From contig NZ_JNWV01000014.1 in NCBI RefSeq assembly GCF_000716535.1, positions 119,782 to 183,781 on the forward strand: DNA of 64,000 nt, read 5' to 3'. The position numbers were made by a program, and so were the translations under genes. Every line of letters starts with the position of its first letter. Within the stretch, counting starts at the first letter, position 1. A model generated the notes under the pieces. The model saw nothing but the letters and a program-made list of their open reading frames with translations, made no database searches and was not told the DNA's origin. Below, piece after piece: positions 8,580 to 16,846 of the stretch. The DNA is from Streptomyces flaveolus (GTDB lineage Bacteria; Actinomycetota; Actinomycetes; Streptomycetales; Streptomycetaceae).

Positions 8580-9707
8580 ATGCGTGTCGTCATCGTGACC
8601 GAATCCTTTCCCCCCGATGTGAACGGCGTGGCCCACTGCGCGCTCCAGACCGCCCGGCACCTCGTAGATCGCGGTCACCTCCCGCTCGTCGTCGCCCCCG
8701 CTCCCGCGCCCGGCAGCGGCCCGGACACGGACGCCCCGTGCCCGGTCGTCCGGATTCCCTCCCTCCCCCTCCCCGGCTACCCCCAGGTCCGCGTCGCCCT
8801 CCCCAGCCGACGTCTCGCCGCCGCCCTCGTCGCGCACCGCCCCGACGTGGTCCACCTGGCCAGTCCCTTCGTCCTCGGTGTCCGCGGCATGGCGGTCGCC
8901 GCCCGGCTCGGCACCCCCGCCGTCGCCGTCTACCAGACCGACCTGGCCGGCTACGCCCGCACCTACATGGGCGCCGGAGAGGCCGCGGCATGGCGGCGGA
9001 TCCGCTCCGTGCACGCCGCCGCCGACCGCACCCTGGCCCCGTCCAGCGCCGCCCAGTCCGACCTGGAGGAACACGGCATACCGCGGGTACGGCTCTGGCC
9101 GCGCGGCGTGGACACCGTACGTTTCCGGCCACAGCACCGGGACGAGGCGCTGCGCCGCGAACTCGCCCCGAACGGCGAACTGATCGTCGGCTACGTCGGC
9201 CGGCTCGCGCCGGAGAAGCACGTCGAACTCCTCTCCGGAGTCTGTGGGCTGGCCGGCGTGCGGGTCGTGGTCGTCGGCGACGGACCCAGCCAGGCCCATC
9301 TGACCGAGGCCCTGCCCGGCGCCGTCTTCCTCGGCCGTCGCACCGGCGACGAACTGGCCCGGATCTTCGCCTCGCTGGACGTGTTCGCGCACACCGGCCC
9401 CTTCGAGACGTTCTGCCAGACCGTCCAGGAGGCCATGGCCAGCGGTGTGCCGGTCGTCGCGCCCGCCGCCGGCGGCCCGCTCGACCTCGTCGACCACGGC
9501 CGTACCGGCCTGCTGGTCCCGCCGCGCGACGCCGCCGCCGTGGAGGAGGCCGTCCGCGCGCTGGCCGCCGACCCCGCGCGGCGCGCCGCGTACGGCGCCA
9601 CCGCCCGCGCGACGGTCGAGGGCCGCACCTGGGCCGCCGTCGGCGACCAGCTGATCGCCCACTACGACGACGTCCTCGCGGACCGGAAGACGGCGGTGGC
9701 GGCATGA
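8580..9707 (+). CDS. GT4 glycosyltransferase, MgtA/PimB-like
   Basis: A 375-residue retaining glycosyltransferase (GT-B fold, family 4) that transfers a sugar from a nucleotide donor, probably to a lipid at the inner membrane face. The N-terminal VVIVTESFPPDVNGVAH loop is typical of MgtA/SqdX-type enzymes. The donor site VGYVGRLAPEKHVELL and the EAMASGVPVVAPAAGGP motif (family E-x7-E) are present. It resembles GDP-mannose-dependent alpha-mannosyltransferases of actinobacteria, but the donor cannot be proven by eye. It is the first gene of a coupled cassette: its stop overlaps the next gene's start (ATGA). No good Shine-Dalgarno precedes the ATG, so it may be leaderless. Confidence 0.92.
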   Translation: MRVVIVTESFPPDVNGVAHCALQTARHLVDRGHLPLVVAPAPAPGSGPDTDAPCPVVRIPSLPLPGYPQVRVALPSRRLAAALVAHRPDVVHLASPFVLGVRGMAVAARLGTPAVAVYQTDLAGYARTYMGAGEAAAWRRIRSVHAAADRTLAPSSAAQSDLEEHGIPRVRLWPRGVDTVRFRPQHRDEALRRELAPNGELIVGYVGRLAPEKHVELLSGVCGLAGVRVVVVGDGPSQAHLTEALPGAVFLGRRTGDELARIFASLDVFAHTGPFETFCQTVQEAMASGVPVVAPAAGGPLDLVDHGRTGLLVPPRDAAAVEEAVRALAADPARRAAYGATARATVEGRTWAAVGDQLIAHYDDVLADRKTAVAA

Positions 9708-10879
9708 CCGGGGAGTCCCTGCGCATCGTCCGCCTCGCCAACTTCGTCGCCCCCGCCTCCGGGGGCCTGCGCACCGCCCTGCGGGAACTCGGCCGGGGCT
9801 TCCGGGCCGCGGGCCACGAACCGGTCCTGATCGTGCCAGGCGAACGGCACACCGACCGCGACACCGAGCAGGGCCGGGTCATCACCCTGCCCGGTCCGCT
9901 GCTGCCCGGCACCGGCGGCTACCGCGTCCTCACCGACAAGCGGCGCGTGGCCGCCCTCCTGGAGGAGCTGGCCCCCGACCGTCTGGAGGTCTCCGACCGG
10001 ACCACCCTGCGCTGGACCGGCCGCTGGGCCCGCCGCGCGCGCGTGCCCGCCGTGATGGTCTCCCACGAGACCGCCGACGGCGTGCTGCGCACCTGGGGCC
10101 TGCCCGAGCACCTCGCCCGGCGCGCCGCCGACTCCCTCAACACCCGGACCGCGCACGTCTACTCACGGGTGGTGTGCACCACCGAGTTCGCCGAGCGCGA
10201 GTTCGTACGCATCGGCGCGCGCAACGTCGTTCGCGCCCCCCTGGGCGTCGACCTGATGGAACGGCACCCCGCGCTGCGCGATGCCGGGCTGCGTGACCGC
10301 TACGCGCGCGGGGACGAGGCGCTGCTCGTGATGGCGTCCCGGCTGTCCGTGGAGAAACGCCCCGGCACGGCCCTGGACGCCCTGGAGGCGCTGCTGCGGC
10401 GCGGGCGGCCGGCGGTGCTCGTGGTGGCCGGGGACGGGCCGCTGCGGGCCCGGCTGGAGCAGCGCGCGCGGGACCGCGGGCTGCCGGTGACCTTCCTCGG
10501 GTACGTCTCCGACCGGACGGCCCTCGGCGCGCTCCAGGCGTCCGCCGACGTGTGCCTCGCGCCAGGGCCCGCCGAGACCTTCGGGCTGGCCGCGCTGGAG
10601 GCGATGGCGTGCGGCACGCCCGTGGTGGCGAGCGCCTCCTCCGCGTTGCCCGAGGTGATCGGGTCCGCCGGAGCCGCCGCGGCGGGCGGTGGAGAGGCGT
10701 TCGCGGACGCCGTGGAACTGCTGCTGGACCGCGCCGAGCCCGAGCGGCGGGAAGCGGCACGCGCGCGTGCGGAGTGCTTCGGCTGGGGAACCGCCGTGGA
10801 GGCCTTCCTGGCGGCCCACGACGCGGAGGTGCTGCACCGCGCCGACGCCCGGCCCACGGTTCCGGAGGGTGTGGCATGA
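9704..10879 (+). CDS. GT4 glycosyltransferase (second of pair)
   Basis: A 391-residue GT-B glycosyltransferase of family 4. The acceptor side begins VRLANFVAPASGGLRTALRE. The donor side has MASRLSVEKRPGTALDALE, VAGDGPLRARLE and AETFGLAALEAMACGTPVV, so the nucleotide-binding and E-x7-E elements are intact. It resembles PimB/PimC-type mannosyltransferases, again without proof of donor. The ATG at 9704 overlaps the upstream stop (ATGA), and its own stop overlaps the first possible start of the SGNH hydrolase at 10876. The three products are probably made in fixed ratio and act on the same glycan or glycolipid. Confidence 0.92.
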   Translation: MTGESLRIVRLANFVAPASGGLRTALRELGRGFRAAGHEPVLIVPGERHTDRDTEQGRVITLPGPLLPGTGGYRVLTDKRRVAALLEELAPDRLEVSDRTTLRWTGRWARRARVPAVMVSHETADGVLRTWGLPEHLARRAADSLNTRTAHVYSRVVCTTEFAEREFVRIGARNVVRAPLGVDLMERHPALRDAGLRDRYARGDEALLVMASRLSVEKRPGTALDALEALLRRGRPAVLVVAGDGPLRARLEQRARDRGLPVTFLGYVSDRTALGALQASADVCLAPGPAETFGLAALEAMACGTPVVASASSALPEVIGSAGAAAAGGGEAFADAVELLLDRAEPERREAARARAECFGWGTAVEAFLAAHDAEVLHRADARPTVPEGVA

Positions 10880-11160
10880 GCGCCGATGTGCCGATACGGC
10901 GGGGCGGCTCCGTCCGTGGCGGATGGGGTGGTGTGGGTGCCGATGTGCCGATACGGCGGGGCGGCTCGGTCTGTGCCGGAGAGGGCGGCATGGGTGCCGA
11001 TGTGCCGACACGGCGGGGCGGCTCGGTCTGTGCCGGAGAGGGCGGCATGAGCGCCGATGTGCCGACACAGTGCAGTCGTCCTGTCCGTGACGGAGGGGGT
11101 GGCATGGGTGCCGATGCCGCGGCACGGCGGGGCGGCCCCGTCCGCTTCGTCGCGCTCGGG
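10876..11160 (+). repeat. 57-bp tandem repeat carrying start codons
   Basis: Five head-to-tail 57-bp units start at 10876, 10933, 10990, 11047 and 11104; the last is partly diverged. Each unit opens with ATG or GTG, and most are preceded by GGAGAGGGCGGC or a close variant. The unit length is a multiple of three, so the frame is kept. The ancestral piece appears to be the ribosome site plus start of the SGNH gene. Confidence 0.9.
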
Positions 11161-12096
11161 GACTCGCTGACCGAGGGCGTGGGCGACCCGGTCGGTACCG
11201 GATGGCGAGGCTGGGCCGCGCTGCTGGCCGCCTCCCTCGCCCAGGACGGCGAGCGGGTGCGGTTCACCAACCTCGCGGTCAGCGGGGCGCAGACCCGGGA
11301 CGTGCTGGAGAAGCAGACGCCGGCCGCCCTGGAACTGCGCCCCGACCTGGTGTCCGTGGTCGTCGGCGTCAACGACACACTGCGCCGCACCTTCGACATA
11401 CGCGCCGTGGCCGCCCACCTCGACCAGGTCTACGGCTCCCTCACCCGCCAGGGCGCCACCCTGCTCACCGCCTGCCTGCCCGACCCCGGCGCCATGCTCC
11501 GGCTGCCGGACGCCCTGGCCCGCCCGCTGGCCCGCCGGCAACGCGCGGTCAACGCCGTCGTCCACGCGCTGTCCGAGCGGTACGGCGCCGTCCACCTGCA
11601 CGCGGCGGACGACGACTGGATCAGCGACCGGAGCCTGTGGAGCGCGGACCGGCTCCATCCCGCCGAGCGCGGTCACCGGCAGCTCGCCGTCCGCTGCCAC
11701 GCCCTGCTCGCGGAGACGGGCCGCGCGACCGGGGAACCGCCCTCGCCCGAACCGGAGTTCCCCGCGCCGACCCGCGCGGCGAGCCTGTGGTGGCTGGCCA
11801 CGGCGGGAACCGGCTGGGTGCTCCGGCGCTGCAACGACCTGCTGCCGCAGCTGCTGCGCCTGGCCGCCGACGAACTGCACCACCGTGCCCGGGGCACCAG
11901 CACCCACCTTGACCTCCGTGTATCGGCAGCGGTGTCGGCGGCCCTGGCGGCCCTGCCGGCGGCCACCGCCGTGGAGGCCGCGCCTCGACGCTGCGGCAGC
12001 GGGACGGGCGGGGCGGCCTTGGCGGAAGGGGCGGTCGAGGTAGGGGGCCGTGGCGACGATCGTCCCTGCCGGTTGAGGGGGGAGGTGCTCCACTGA
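10876..12096 (+). CDS. SGNH/GDSL hydrolase with repeated N-terminus
   Basis: Serine esterase/lipase of the SGNH superfamily. The blocks are visible: FVALGDSLTEG (nucleophile Ser), VVVGVNDTL (block III Asn) and DRLHPAERGH (catalytic Asp/His). From the first ATG the protein is 406 residues. The hydrolase domain starts only after 76 residues made of four 19-residue repeats of the type ADVPxRRGGSV. Each repeat restarts with ATG or GTG behind GGAG-rich sequence, so translation could begin at 10876, 10933, 10990, 11047 or 11104. Starting at 11104 gives a standard-length 330-residue enzyme. The C-terminal ~90 residues are unlike the family. No signal peptide. It is coupled to two glycosyltransferases and probably removes acyl groups from their product. 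Confidence 0.85.
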   Translation: MSADVPIRRGGSVRGGWGGVGADVPIRRGGSVCAGEGGMGADVPTRRGGSVCAGEGGMSADVPTQCSRPVRDGGGGMGADAAARRGGPVRFVALGDSLTEGVGDPVGTGWRGWAALLAASLAQDGERVRFTNLAVSGAQTRDVLEKQTPAALELRPDLVSVVVGVNDTLRRTFDIRAVAAHLDQVYGSLTRQGATLLTACLPDPGAMLRLPDALARPLARRQRAVNAVVHALSERYGAVHLHAADDDWISDRSLWSADRLHPAERGHRQLAVRCHALLAETGRATGEPPSPEPEFPAPTRAASLWWLATAGTGWVLRRCNDLLPQLLRLAADELHHRARGTSTHLDLRVSAAVSAALAALPAATAVEAAPRRCGSGTGGAALAEGAVEVGGRGDDRPCRLRGEVLH

Positions 12097-12128
12097 GAGG
12101 GCGGCGAGGCTGTGGCCGCCGGAGAGGC

Positions 12129-12998
12129 TCAGCGGCGGTGTACCGGTACGAACCGGACCGGGGTGCCGGGGAGAGCCTGGGCGGCGGCCGGGAGGTCGGC
12201 GGTGCGGACCACCGCGATCACCGGGTAGCCGCCGGTGGTCGGATGGTCCGCGAGGAAGACCACCGGGCGGCCGTCCGGCGGGACCTGGACCGCGCCGAGA
12301 ACCATGCCCTCGCTGGGGAGTTCACCGGACCGGGCCCGTTCCAGCGCGGGCCCCTCCGTGCGCAGGCCGATGCGGTTGCTCGCCGCGGAGACCCGGTACG
12401 CGCGCGTGGTGAGGTCCTGGACCGCCCGCGCCGTGAACCAGTCGTCGCGCGGGCCCGGCGTCACCCGGAGCACGAGTTCGGCCGGCGGACGCGGCTGCGG
12501 CGCGCCGTCCACGCGTGCGGGAGGGCCGGCCGGGGCGCCCAGCGGCAGCACCGTGCCGTCCGTGAGCGGTGCCGGACCGAGGCCGGACAGCAGGTCGGTG
12601 GCACGGCTGCCGAGGACCGGTTCCACGGCGACGCCGCCGGCGACCGCGAGGTAACTGCGTACGCCGGCCGTGGCCGCGCCCACCTCCAGCAACTCGCCCG
12701 CCGGTACCACGACCGGGGCACCCCACGCGGCCGGGCGACCGCCCACCGCCACCGGGCAGGGCGCGCCGCCGACCGCGACGGTCACCGTCGAACGCGCGCG
12801 CACCGCACAGCCGTTGAGGGTGGTCTCCAGGACGGCGGCGTCCGGAGGATTGCCGACCAGCCGGTTCACCAGGTTCGCCGCGAGCGGATCGAGCGCTCCG
12901 GAGCGGGGCACGCCGAGGTGCGCGTACCCCCGCCGGCCGCGGTCCTGCACGGTGGTCAGCGCGCCGGCGCGCACGACGACCAGCGCACGGTCGGTCAT
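12129..12998 (-). CDS. pxpC: 5-oxoprolinase subunit C (biotin-dependent carboxyltransferase family, KipA-like)
   Basis: A 289-residue subunit of the ATP-dependent PxpABC 5-oxoprolinase, which opens 5-oxoproline to glutamate. The family pattern is seen in ALTTVQDRGRRGYAHLGVPRSGALDP near residue 12, SYLAVAGGVAVEPVLGSRATD mid-protein and FLADHPTTGGYPVIAVV near the C-terminus. The ATG at 12998 has GGGAGG 6 nt upstream. It is the last gene of the leftward cluster MFS, cyclase-like, pxpA, pxpB, pxpC. A 124-bp gap separates it from pxpB, which is unusual because these two genes normally abut. Alternative names are KipA or allophanate hydrolase subunit 2; linkage to pxpA favours 5-oxoprolinase. Confidence 0.92.
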   Translation of the reverse strand: MTDRALVVVRAGALTTVQDRGRRGYAHLGVPRSGALDPLAANLVNRLVGNPPDAAVLETTLNGCAVRARSTVTVAVGGAPCPVAVGGRPAAWGAPVVVPAGELLEVGAATAGVRSYLAVAGGVAVEPVLGSRATDLLSGLGPAPLTDGTVLPLGAPAGPPARVDGAPQPRPPAELVLRVTPGPRDDWFTARAVQDLTTRAYRVSAASNRIGLRTEGPALERARSGELPSEGMVLGAVQVPPDGRPVVFLADHPTTGGYPVIAVVRTADLPAAAQALPGTPVRFVPVHRR

Positions 12999-13122
12999 GG
13001 GGCCTCCCAGGTCACGGGTCGCGCCGGCACGAGGCACACGCGCGCGTGGGCTGCCGTCCGTTGCCCGGTCACGCGGGTCTCCCGGGCGCCCACCCCTGCC
13101 GGTACGATCCTCCGCCTCACGC

Positions 13123-13740
13123 TCATGCGCCACCCACCGGTACGAACCGCACGCGCGTCCCCGGCTCCAGCAGCGCCGCCGGGACGCGTGTCGGGTCCCA
13201 CAGCACGGTGTCCGTCATGCCGATCAGTTGCCAGCCGCCGGGGGAGGAGCGCGGGTAGACGCCGGTGTACGGGCCGGCCAGGGCCACGGCGCCGGCCGGG
13301 ACCGCCGTGCGCGGGGTGGCGCGGCGCGGGACGTGGTAGCGCTCCGGGAGCCCGGTGAGATAGCCGAAGCCGGGGGCGAAGCCGCAGAAGGCCACCGTGA
13401 ACTCGGTGCCGGCGTGGACGCGGGCCACCTCCCGTTCCGGCACCTGCCAGTGCGCGGCGACCGCCGCCAGGTCCGGGCCGTCGTACCGCACGGGCAGTTC
13501 GATCAGTTCGCGCGCGCGGGCAGGCACCTCCGGCACCCGCGCGCCGGTCAGTTCGGCCGCCCAGCGGGCCGGCTCGGCCAGCCCGTCGAGCAGGACCGTA
13601 CGGGCCGCCGGGATGATCTCGCGCACGGTGAGCGCGCCCTCCGCGCGGCGCCGCAGCAGCTCTGCGTGCAGAGCCTGCGCCTCCTCCCCGGAGGACACCT
13701 CGACGAGCAGCGCGTCGTCGCCGACGGGAAGCGCCCTCAC
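13123..13740 (-). CDS. pxpB: 5-oxoprolinase subunit B (KipI/allophanate hydrolase subunit 1 family)
   Basis: A 205-residue partner of PxpC. It begins VRALPVGDDALLVEV and contains FTVAFCGFAPGFGYLTGLP, the most conserved motif of the KipI family, followed by GAVALAGPYTGVYPRSSPGG. The GTG start at 13740 overlaps the pxpA stop (GTGA), so translation is coupled. Longer in-frame extensions to 14349 read through pxpA antisense-like composition and are not real. With PxpA and PxpC it should form the cytoplasmic 5-oxoprolinase complex. Confidence 0.92.
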   Translation of the reverse strand: MRALPVGDDALLVEVSSGEEAQALHAELLRRRAEGALTVREIIPAARTVLLDGLAEPARWAAELTGARVPEVPARARELIELPVRYDGPDLAAVAAHWQVPEREVARVHAGTEFTVAFCGFAPGFGYLTGLPERYHVPRRATPRTAVPAGAVALAGPYTGVYPRSSPGGWQLIGMTDTVLWDPTRVPAALLEPGTRVRFVPVGGA

Positions 13741-14495
13741 GCGAACGCCTCCACCCGCACGCCCGCCGCCACGAGCCGCTCGCGCACCCGCCGGGCCAGG
13801 CCGACCGCGCCCGGTGTGTCGCCGTGCAGGCACAGCGACCGGGCGCGCACCTGGATGCGCGCGCCGGAGTGCGCGATGACCGCACCGGAGCGCGCGAGGC
13901 TCACCGAGCGCTCCACGACGGCGTCCGGGTCGGTCACCACGGCACCCTCCCGGCCGCGCGGCACCAGCGTGCCTTCGTCGGTGTACGCACGGTCCGCGAA
14001 GGCCTCCGTGACGGCCGGAAGTCCCGCCTCGGCCGCCAACTCCAGGAACCGCGAGCCGGGCAGGCCCAGCACCGGCAACGAGGCGTCCGCCAGCCGCACG
14101 CCCTCGATCACCGCGCGGGCCTGCTCCTCGTCGTGGACGACCCGGTTGTAGAGCGCGCCGTGCGGCTTGACGTACGCCACGCGCGCGCCCGCCGCCCGCG
14201 CGAACACCTCCAAGGCGCCGATCTGATAGGCCACTTCGGCCGTCAGCTCGGCGGGCGGCACATCCATCGCGCGCCGCCCGAAACCGGCCAGGTCCCGGTA
14301 GGAGACCTGTGCGCCGATCGTCACCCCGCGCTCGGCCGCCAACTCGCACACCCGGCGCATGGTGGCCGCGTCCCCGGCGTGGAAGCCGCAGGCCACGTTG
14401 GCGCTGGTGACGACGGACAGGAGCTGTTCGTCGTCGGTCAGCCGCCAGCGGCCGAAGCCCTCACCCAGGTCGGCGTTCAGATCGATCGCGGTCAT
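13737..14495 (-). CDS. pxpA: 5-oxoprolinase subunit A (LamB/YcsF family)
   Basis: A 252-residue LamB/YcsF-family protein, the third subunit of the 5-oxoprolinase. Hallmarks are IDLNADLGEGFGRWRLTDDE at the N-terminus, ANVACGFHAGD, YVKPHGALYN and LCLHGDTPGAV, which carry conserved Asp/His/Lys residues. The ATG at 14495 has GGAGA upstream. It follows the D-glutamate-cyclase-like gene by 62 bp and overlaps pxpB. The cluster fits a route that recycles or consumes 5-oxoproline. Expression is probably set by the divergent GntR regulator. Confidence 0.94.
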   Translation of the reverse strand: MTAIDLNADLGEGFGRWRLTDDEQLLSVVTSANVACGFHAGDAATMRRVCELAAERGVTIGAQVSYRDLAGFGRRAMDVPPAELTAEVAYQIGALEVFARAAGARVAYVKPHGALYNRVVHDEEQARAVIEGVRLADASLPVLGLPGSRFLELAAEAGLPAVTEAFADRAYTDEGTLVPRGREGAVVTDPDAVVERSVSLARSGAVIAHSGARIQVRARSLCLHGDTPGAVGLARRVRERLVAAGVRVEAFA

Positions 14496-14557
14496 GGTTG
14501 TCGCGTCTCCGGTTCTCGTGGAGTCTTCTTGTGCGCGGGGTTCCGGTACGACCGGGC

Positions 14558-15397
14558 TCAGTCGACGCCGGCCAGCCGGTACTCCTCGTCCCGCGCGTCG
14601 GTCAGGAACATCTGGCCCGGCGCGTGCGTGATCGCGAACGGCGGCCGGGAGGCCATCACGGCCGCCTGCGGGGTCACCCCGCAGGCCCAGAACACCGGGA
14701 TCTCGCCCTCGGCGACGGTCACCGGGTCGCCGAAGTCGGGCCGGCCGAGGTCCTCGATGCCGAGGGCCGCCGGGTCCCCGCAGTGCACCGGACCGCCGTG
14801 CACGGCCGGCAGCAGGCTGCTCTCCCGGACGGCCGCGTCCAGACGCCCGGACGGCACCGGCCGCATGGACACCACCATCGGCCCGCGCAGCCGCCCCGCT
14901 TCCCGGCAGGCCCGGTCGGTCACGTACATCGGCACGTTCCGGCCCTGCTCGACGTGCCGGATCGGCACGCCCGCGCGGGCCAGCGCCCACTCGAAGGTGA
15001 AGCTGCACCCGAGCAGGAACGACACCAGGTCGTCCCGCCAGTACGCGCGCGCGTCCGTGGGTTCGTCCACCAACTCGCCGTCCTGCCACACCCGGTAGCG
15101 CGGCAGATCGGTGCGCAGGTCGGCGCCCTCGGCGAGGACGGTCGTCGGGGAACCGGCGTCCGTGACGTCGAGCACGGGACAGGGCTTGGGGTTGCGCTGG
15201 CAGAACAGCAGCATGTCGTAGGCCCAGTCGGCGGGCACCGCGATCAGGTTGGCCTGCGTGTGGCCCGCCGCGACCCCGGCGGTCGGCCCGGCCAGTCCGG
15301 CGCGGAAGCGGGCCCGCGCGGTTTCCGGGCTCCACGCGTGCGCGTGCGCGTCGGCCGTGGTGACGGGCCGGTCCTCGGTACGGTTCACCCGCGTCAC
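14558..15397 (-). CDS. D-glutamate cyclase-like protein (putative hydro-lyase, DUF1445)
   Basis: A 279-residue protein of the family long called putative hydro-lyase (DUF1445), now linked to the D-glutamate cyclase domain of mammalian DGLUCY, which interconverts D-glutamate and 5-oxo-D-proline. Visible blocks are [46 protein letters not shown] and [16 protein letters not shown] at 15397 overlaps the stop of the MFS gene. Its place between an MFS transporter and pxpABC supports a role in 5-oxoproline metabolism: it might form or supply the substrate of PxpABC. The exact reaction is inference. Confidence 0.85.
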   Translation of the reverse strand: MTRVNRTEDRPVTTADAHAHAWSPETARARFRAGLAGPTAGVAAGHTQANLIAVPADWAYDMLLFCQRNPKPCPVLDVTDAGSPTTVLAEGADLRTDLPRYRVWQDGELVDEPTDARAYWRDDLVSFLLGCSFTFEWALARAGVPIRHVEQGRNVPMYVTDRACREAGRLRGPMVVSMRPVPSGRLDAAVRESSLLPAVHGGPVHCGDPAALGIEDLGRPDFGDPVTVAEGEIPVFWACGVTPQAAVMASRPPFAITHAPGQMFLTDARDEEYRLAGVD

Positions 15398-16719
15398 GCC
15401 AGCTCCTTCCCACGCGTCTCCGGCAGTCCGAGCAGCGCCAGTGCCGCGATGCCGTAGCCGATCGCGCCGAAGACCAGCGCGCCGCCGACGCCCCAGCCGT
15501 CCGCCAGGAAGCCCACCAGGGTGGGGAACACCGCGCCCACCGCGCGGCCCGTGTTGTACGTGAAGCCCTGCCCGGTGCCGCGTACCGCCGTCGGGTACAG
15601 CTCGCTCAGGTAGGAGCCGAAGCCGCTGAAGATGGCCGACATGCAGAAGCCGAGCGGGAAACCGAGCACCAGCAGCAGGGTGTTGGCGCCGTGCGGGATG
15701 TTCGCGTACGCCAGGATGCACACCGCCGACAGCATCGCGAACAGCCAGATGTTGTTCCGCCGGCCGAGCCGGTCGGTGAGGTGGCCGCCGGTCAGGTAGC
15801 CGAGGAAGGCGCCGGAGATCAGGAAGGCCAGATAGCCGCCGGTGCCGACGACCGACAGGCCGCGGTCGGACTTCAGGTACGTCGGCACCCAGGTCGCCAG
15901 CGTGTAGTAGCCGCCCTGCACGCCCGTGGAGAGAAGGCTCGCGAAGACCGTGGTGCGCAGCAGGCCGGGGGCGCCGTCCCGGCCGGCCGGCCGGAAGATC
16001 GCCGCGAACGAGCCCCGGCGCGGGTCCTGTTCGCGGGCCGCCGTCGCCGTGGGGGCGTCGTGCACCGAGCGGCGCAGCCAGACCACGAGCAGCGCAGGCA
16101 GCGCGCCGGTCCAGAACATCACCCGCCAGGCCAGGTCGTCGTCGGCGAAGGAGAACACCAGCGTGTAGACGACCGCCGCCAGTCCCCAGCCGACCGCCCA
16201 GGAGCTCTGGATCGCGCCGAGCGTACGGCCCCGGTGGCGCGCGCTCGCGTACTCGGCGACCAGGATCGCGCCGACCGCCCACTCGCCGCCGAAGCCGAGG
16301 CCCTGGAGGGCGCGGAAGAGCAGCAGGGTCTCGTACGTGGGCGCGAAGCCGCAGGCGACGGTGAAGACGGCGTAGGTGATCACCGTGATCATCAGGGCCC
16401 GGACGCGGCCCACCCGGTCCGCGATCACGCCCGCGGCGGCGCCGCCGACCGCCGAGACCACCAGCGTGACGGTGGTGAAGAGGCCGGTCTGGCCGCTGCT
16501 GAGGCCGAAGTACGCCGAGAGCGCCACCATGCTCAGCGGCAGGGTGAAGTAGTCGTACGAATCCAGGGCATATCCGCCGAAAGCACCGGCGAACGCGCGC
16601 CGGCCGCGCGGGCCGAGGGCGCGCAGCCAGGCGAACGCGCCGTCCTCGGCGGCGCGTTCGGCCGGTCCCGGGCGGACGTCGGCGGAGGGCGCGGAGCGGG
16701 GCGGTGGGGTCGTGCTCAT
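15394..16719 (-). CDS. MFS transporter, sugar/acid:H+ symporter-like
   Basis: A 441-residue permease with 12 predicted membrane helices. MFS signatures are [13 protein letters not shown] (loop 2-3), [23 protein letters not shown], and [12 protein letters not shown] (loop 8-9). The GGEW motif and overall pattern match the metabolite/sialate:H+ symporter branch. The ATG at 16719 has GAGGTG about 6 nt upstream. As first gene of the cluster it may import 5-oxoproline or a related acid. It is divergent from the FCD-type regulator, with a perfect 19-bp palindrome 60 bp upstream of its start. Confidence 0.92.
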   Translation of the reverse strand: MSTTPPPRSAPSADVRPGPAERAAEDGAFAWLRALGPRGRRAFAGAFGGYALDSYDYFTLPLSMVALSAYFGLSSGQTGLFTTVTLVVSAVGGAAAGVIADRVGRVRALMITVITYAVFTVACGFAPTYETLLLFRALQGLGFGGEWAVGAILVAEYASARHRGRTLGAIQSSWAVGWGLAAVVYTLVFSFADDDLAWRVMFWTGALPALLVVWLRRSVHDAPTATAAREQDPRRGSFAAIFRPAGRDGAPGLLRTTVFASLLSTGVQGGYYTLATWVPTYLKSDRGLSVVGTGGYLAFLISGAFLGYLTGGHLTDRLGRRNNIWLFAMLSAVCILAYANIPHGANTLLLVLGFPLGFCMSAIFSGFGSYLSELYPTAVRGTGQGFTYNTGRAVGAVFPTLVGFLADGWGVGGALVFGAIGYGIAALALLGLPETRGKELA

Positions 16720-16779
16720 GGGCACCTCGCAGAAGAGGGACGGAGGGTGCTGGGAAGTGAGCCGTGCGGAGCACCGTAG

Positions 16780-16798
16780 AGGATCGTTCAACGATCCT
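16780..16798. promoter_or_regulatory. Probable operator of the FCD-type GntR regulator
   Basis: AGGATCGTTCAACGATCCT is a perfect 19-bp palindrome (9-1-9) between the divergent MFS/pxp cluster and the GntR gene. Its core TCGTTCAACGA fits TNGTNNNACNA, the pattern known for FadR-type (FCD) GntR regulators. It probably controls both directions. Confidence 0.75.
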
Positions 16799-16846
16799 TC
16801 AATACCCGTGTTGTTTCGTCCTGGTGTCTGCGATTGAATTCCGGGC

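Noticed and set aside
10876..11160. CRISPR-like array
   Set aside because: Units are contiguous, in frame and without variable spacers; it is a coding tandem repeat.
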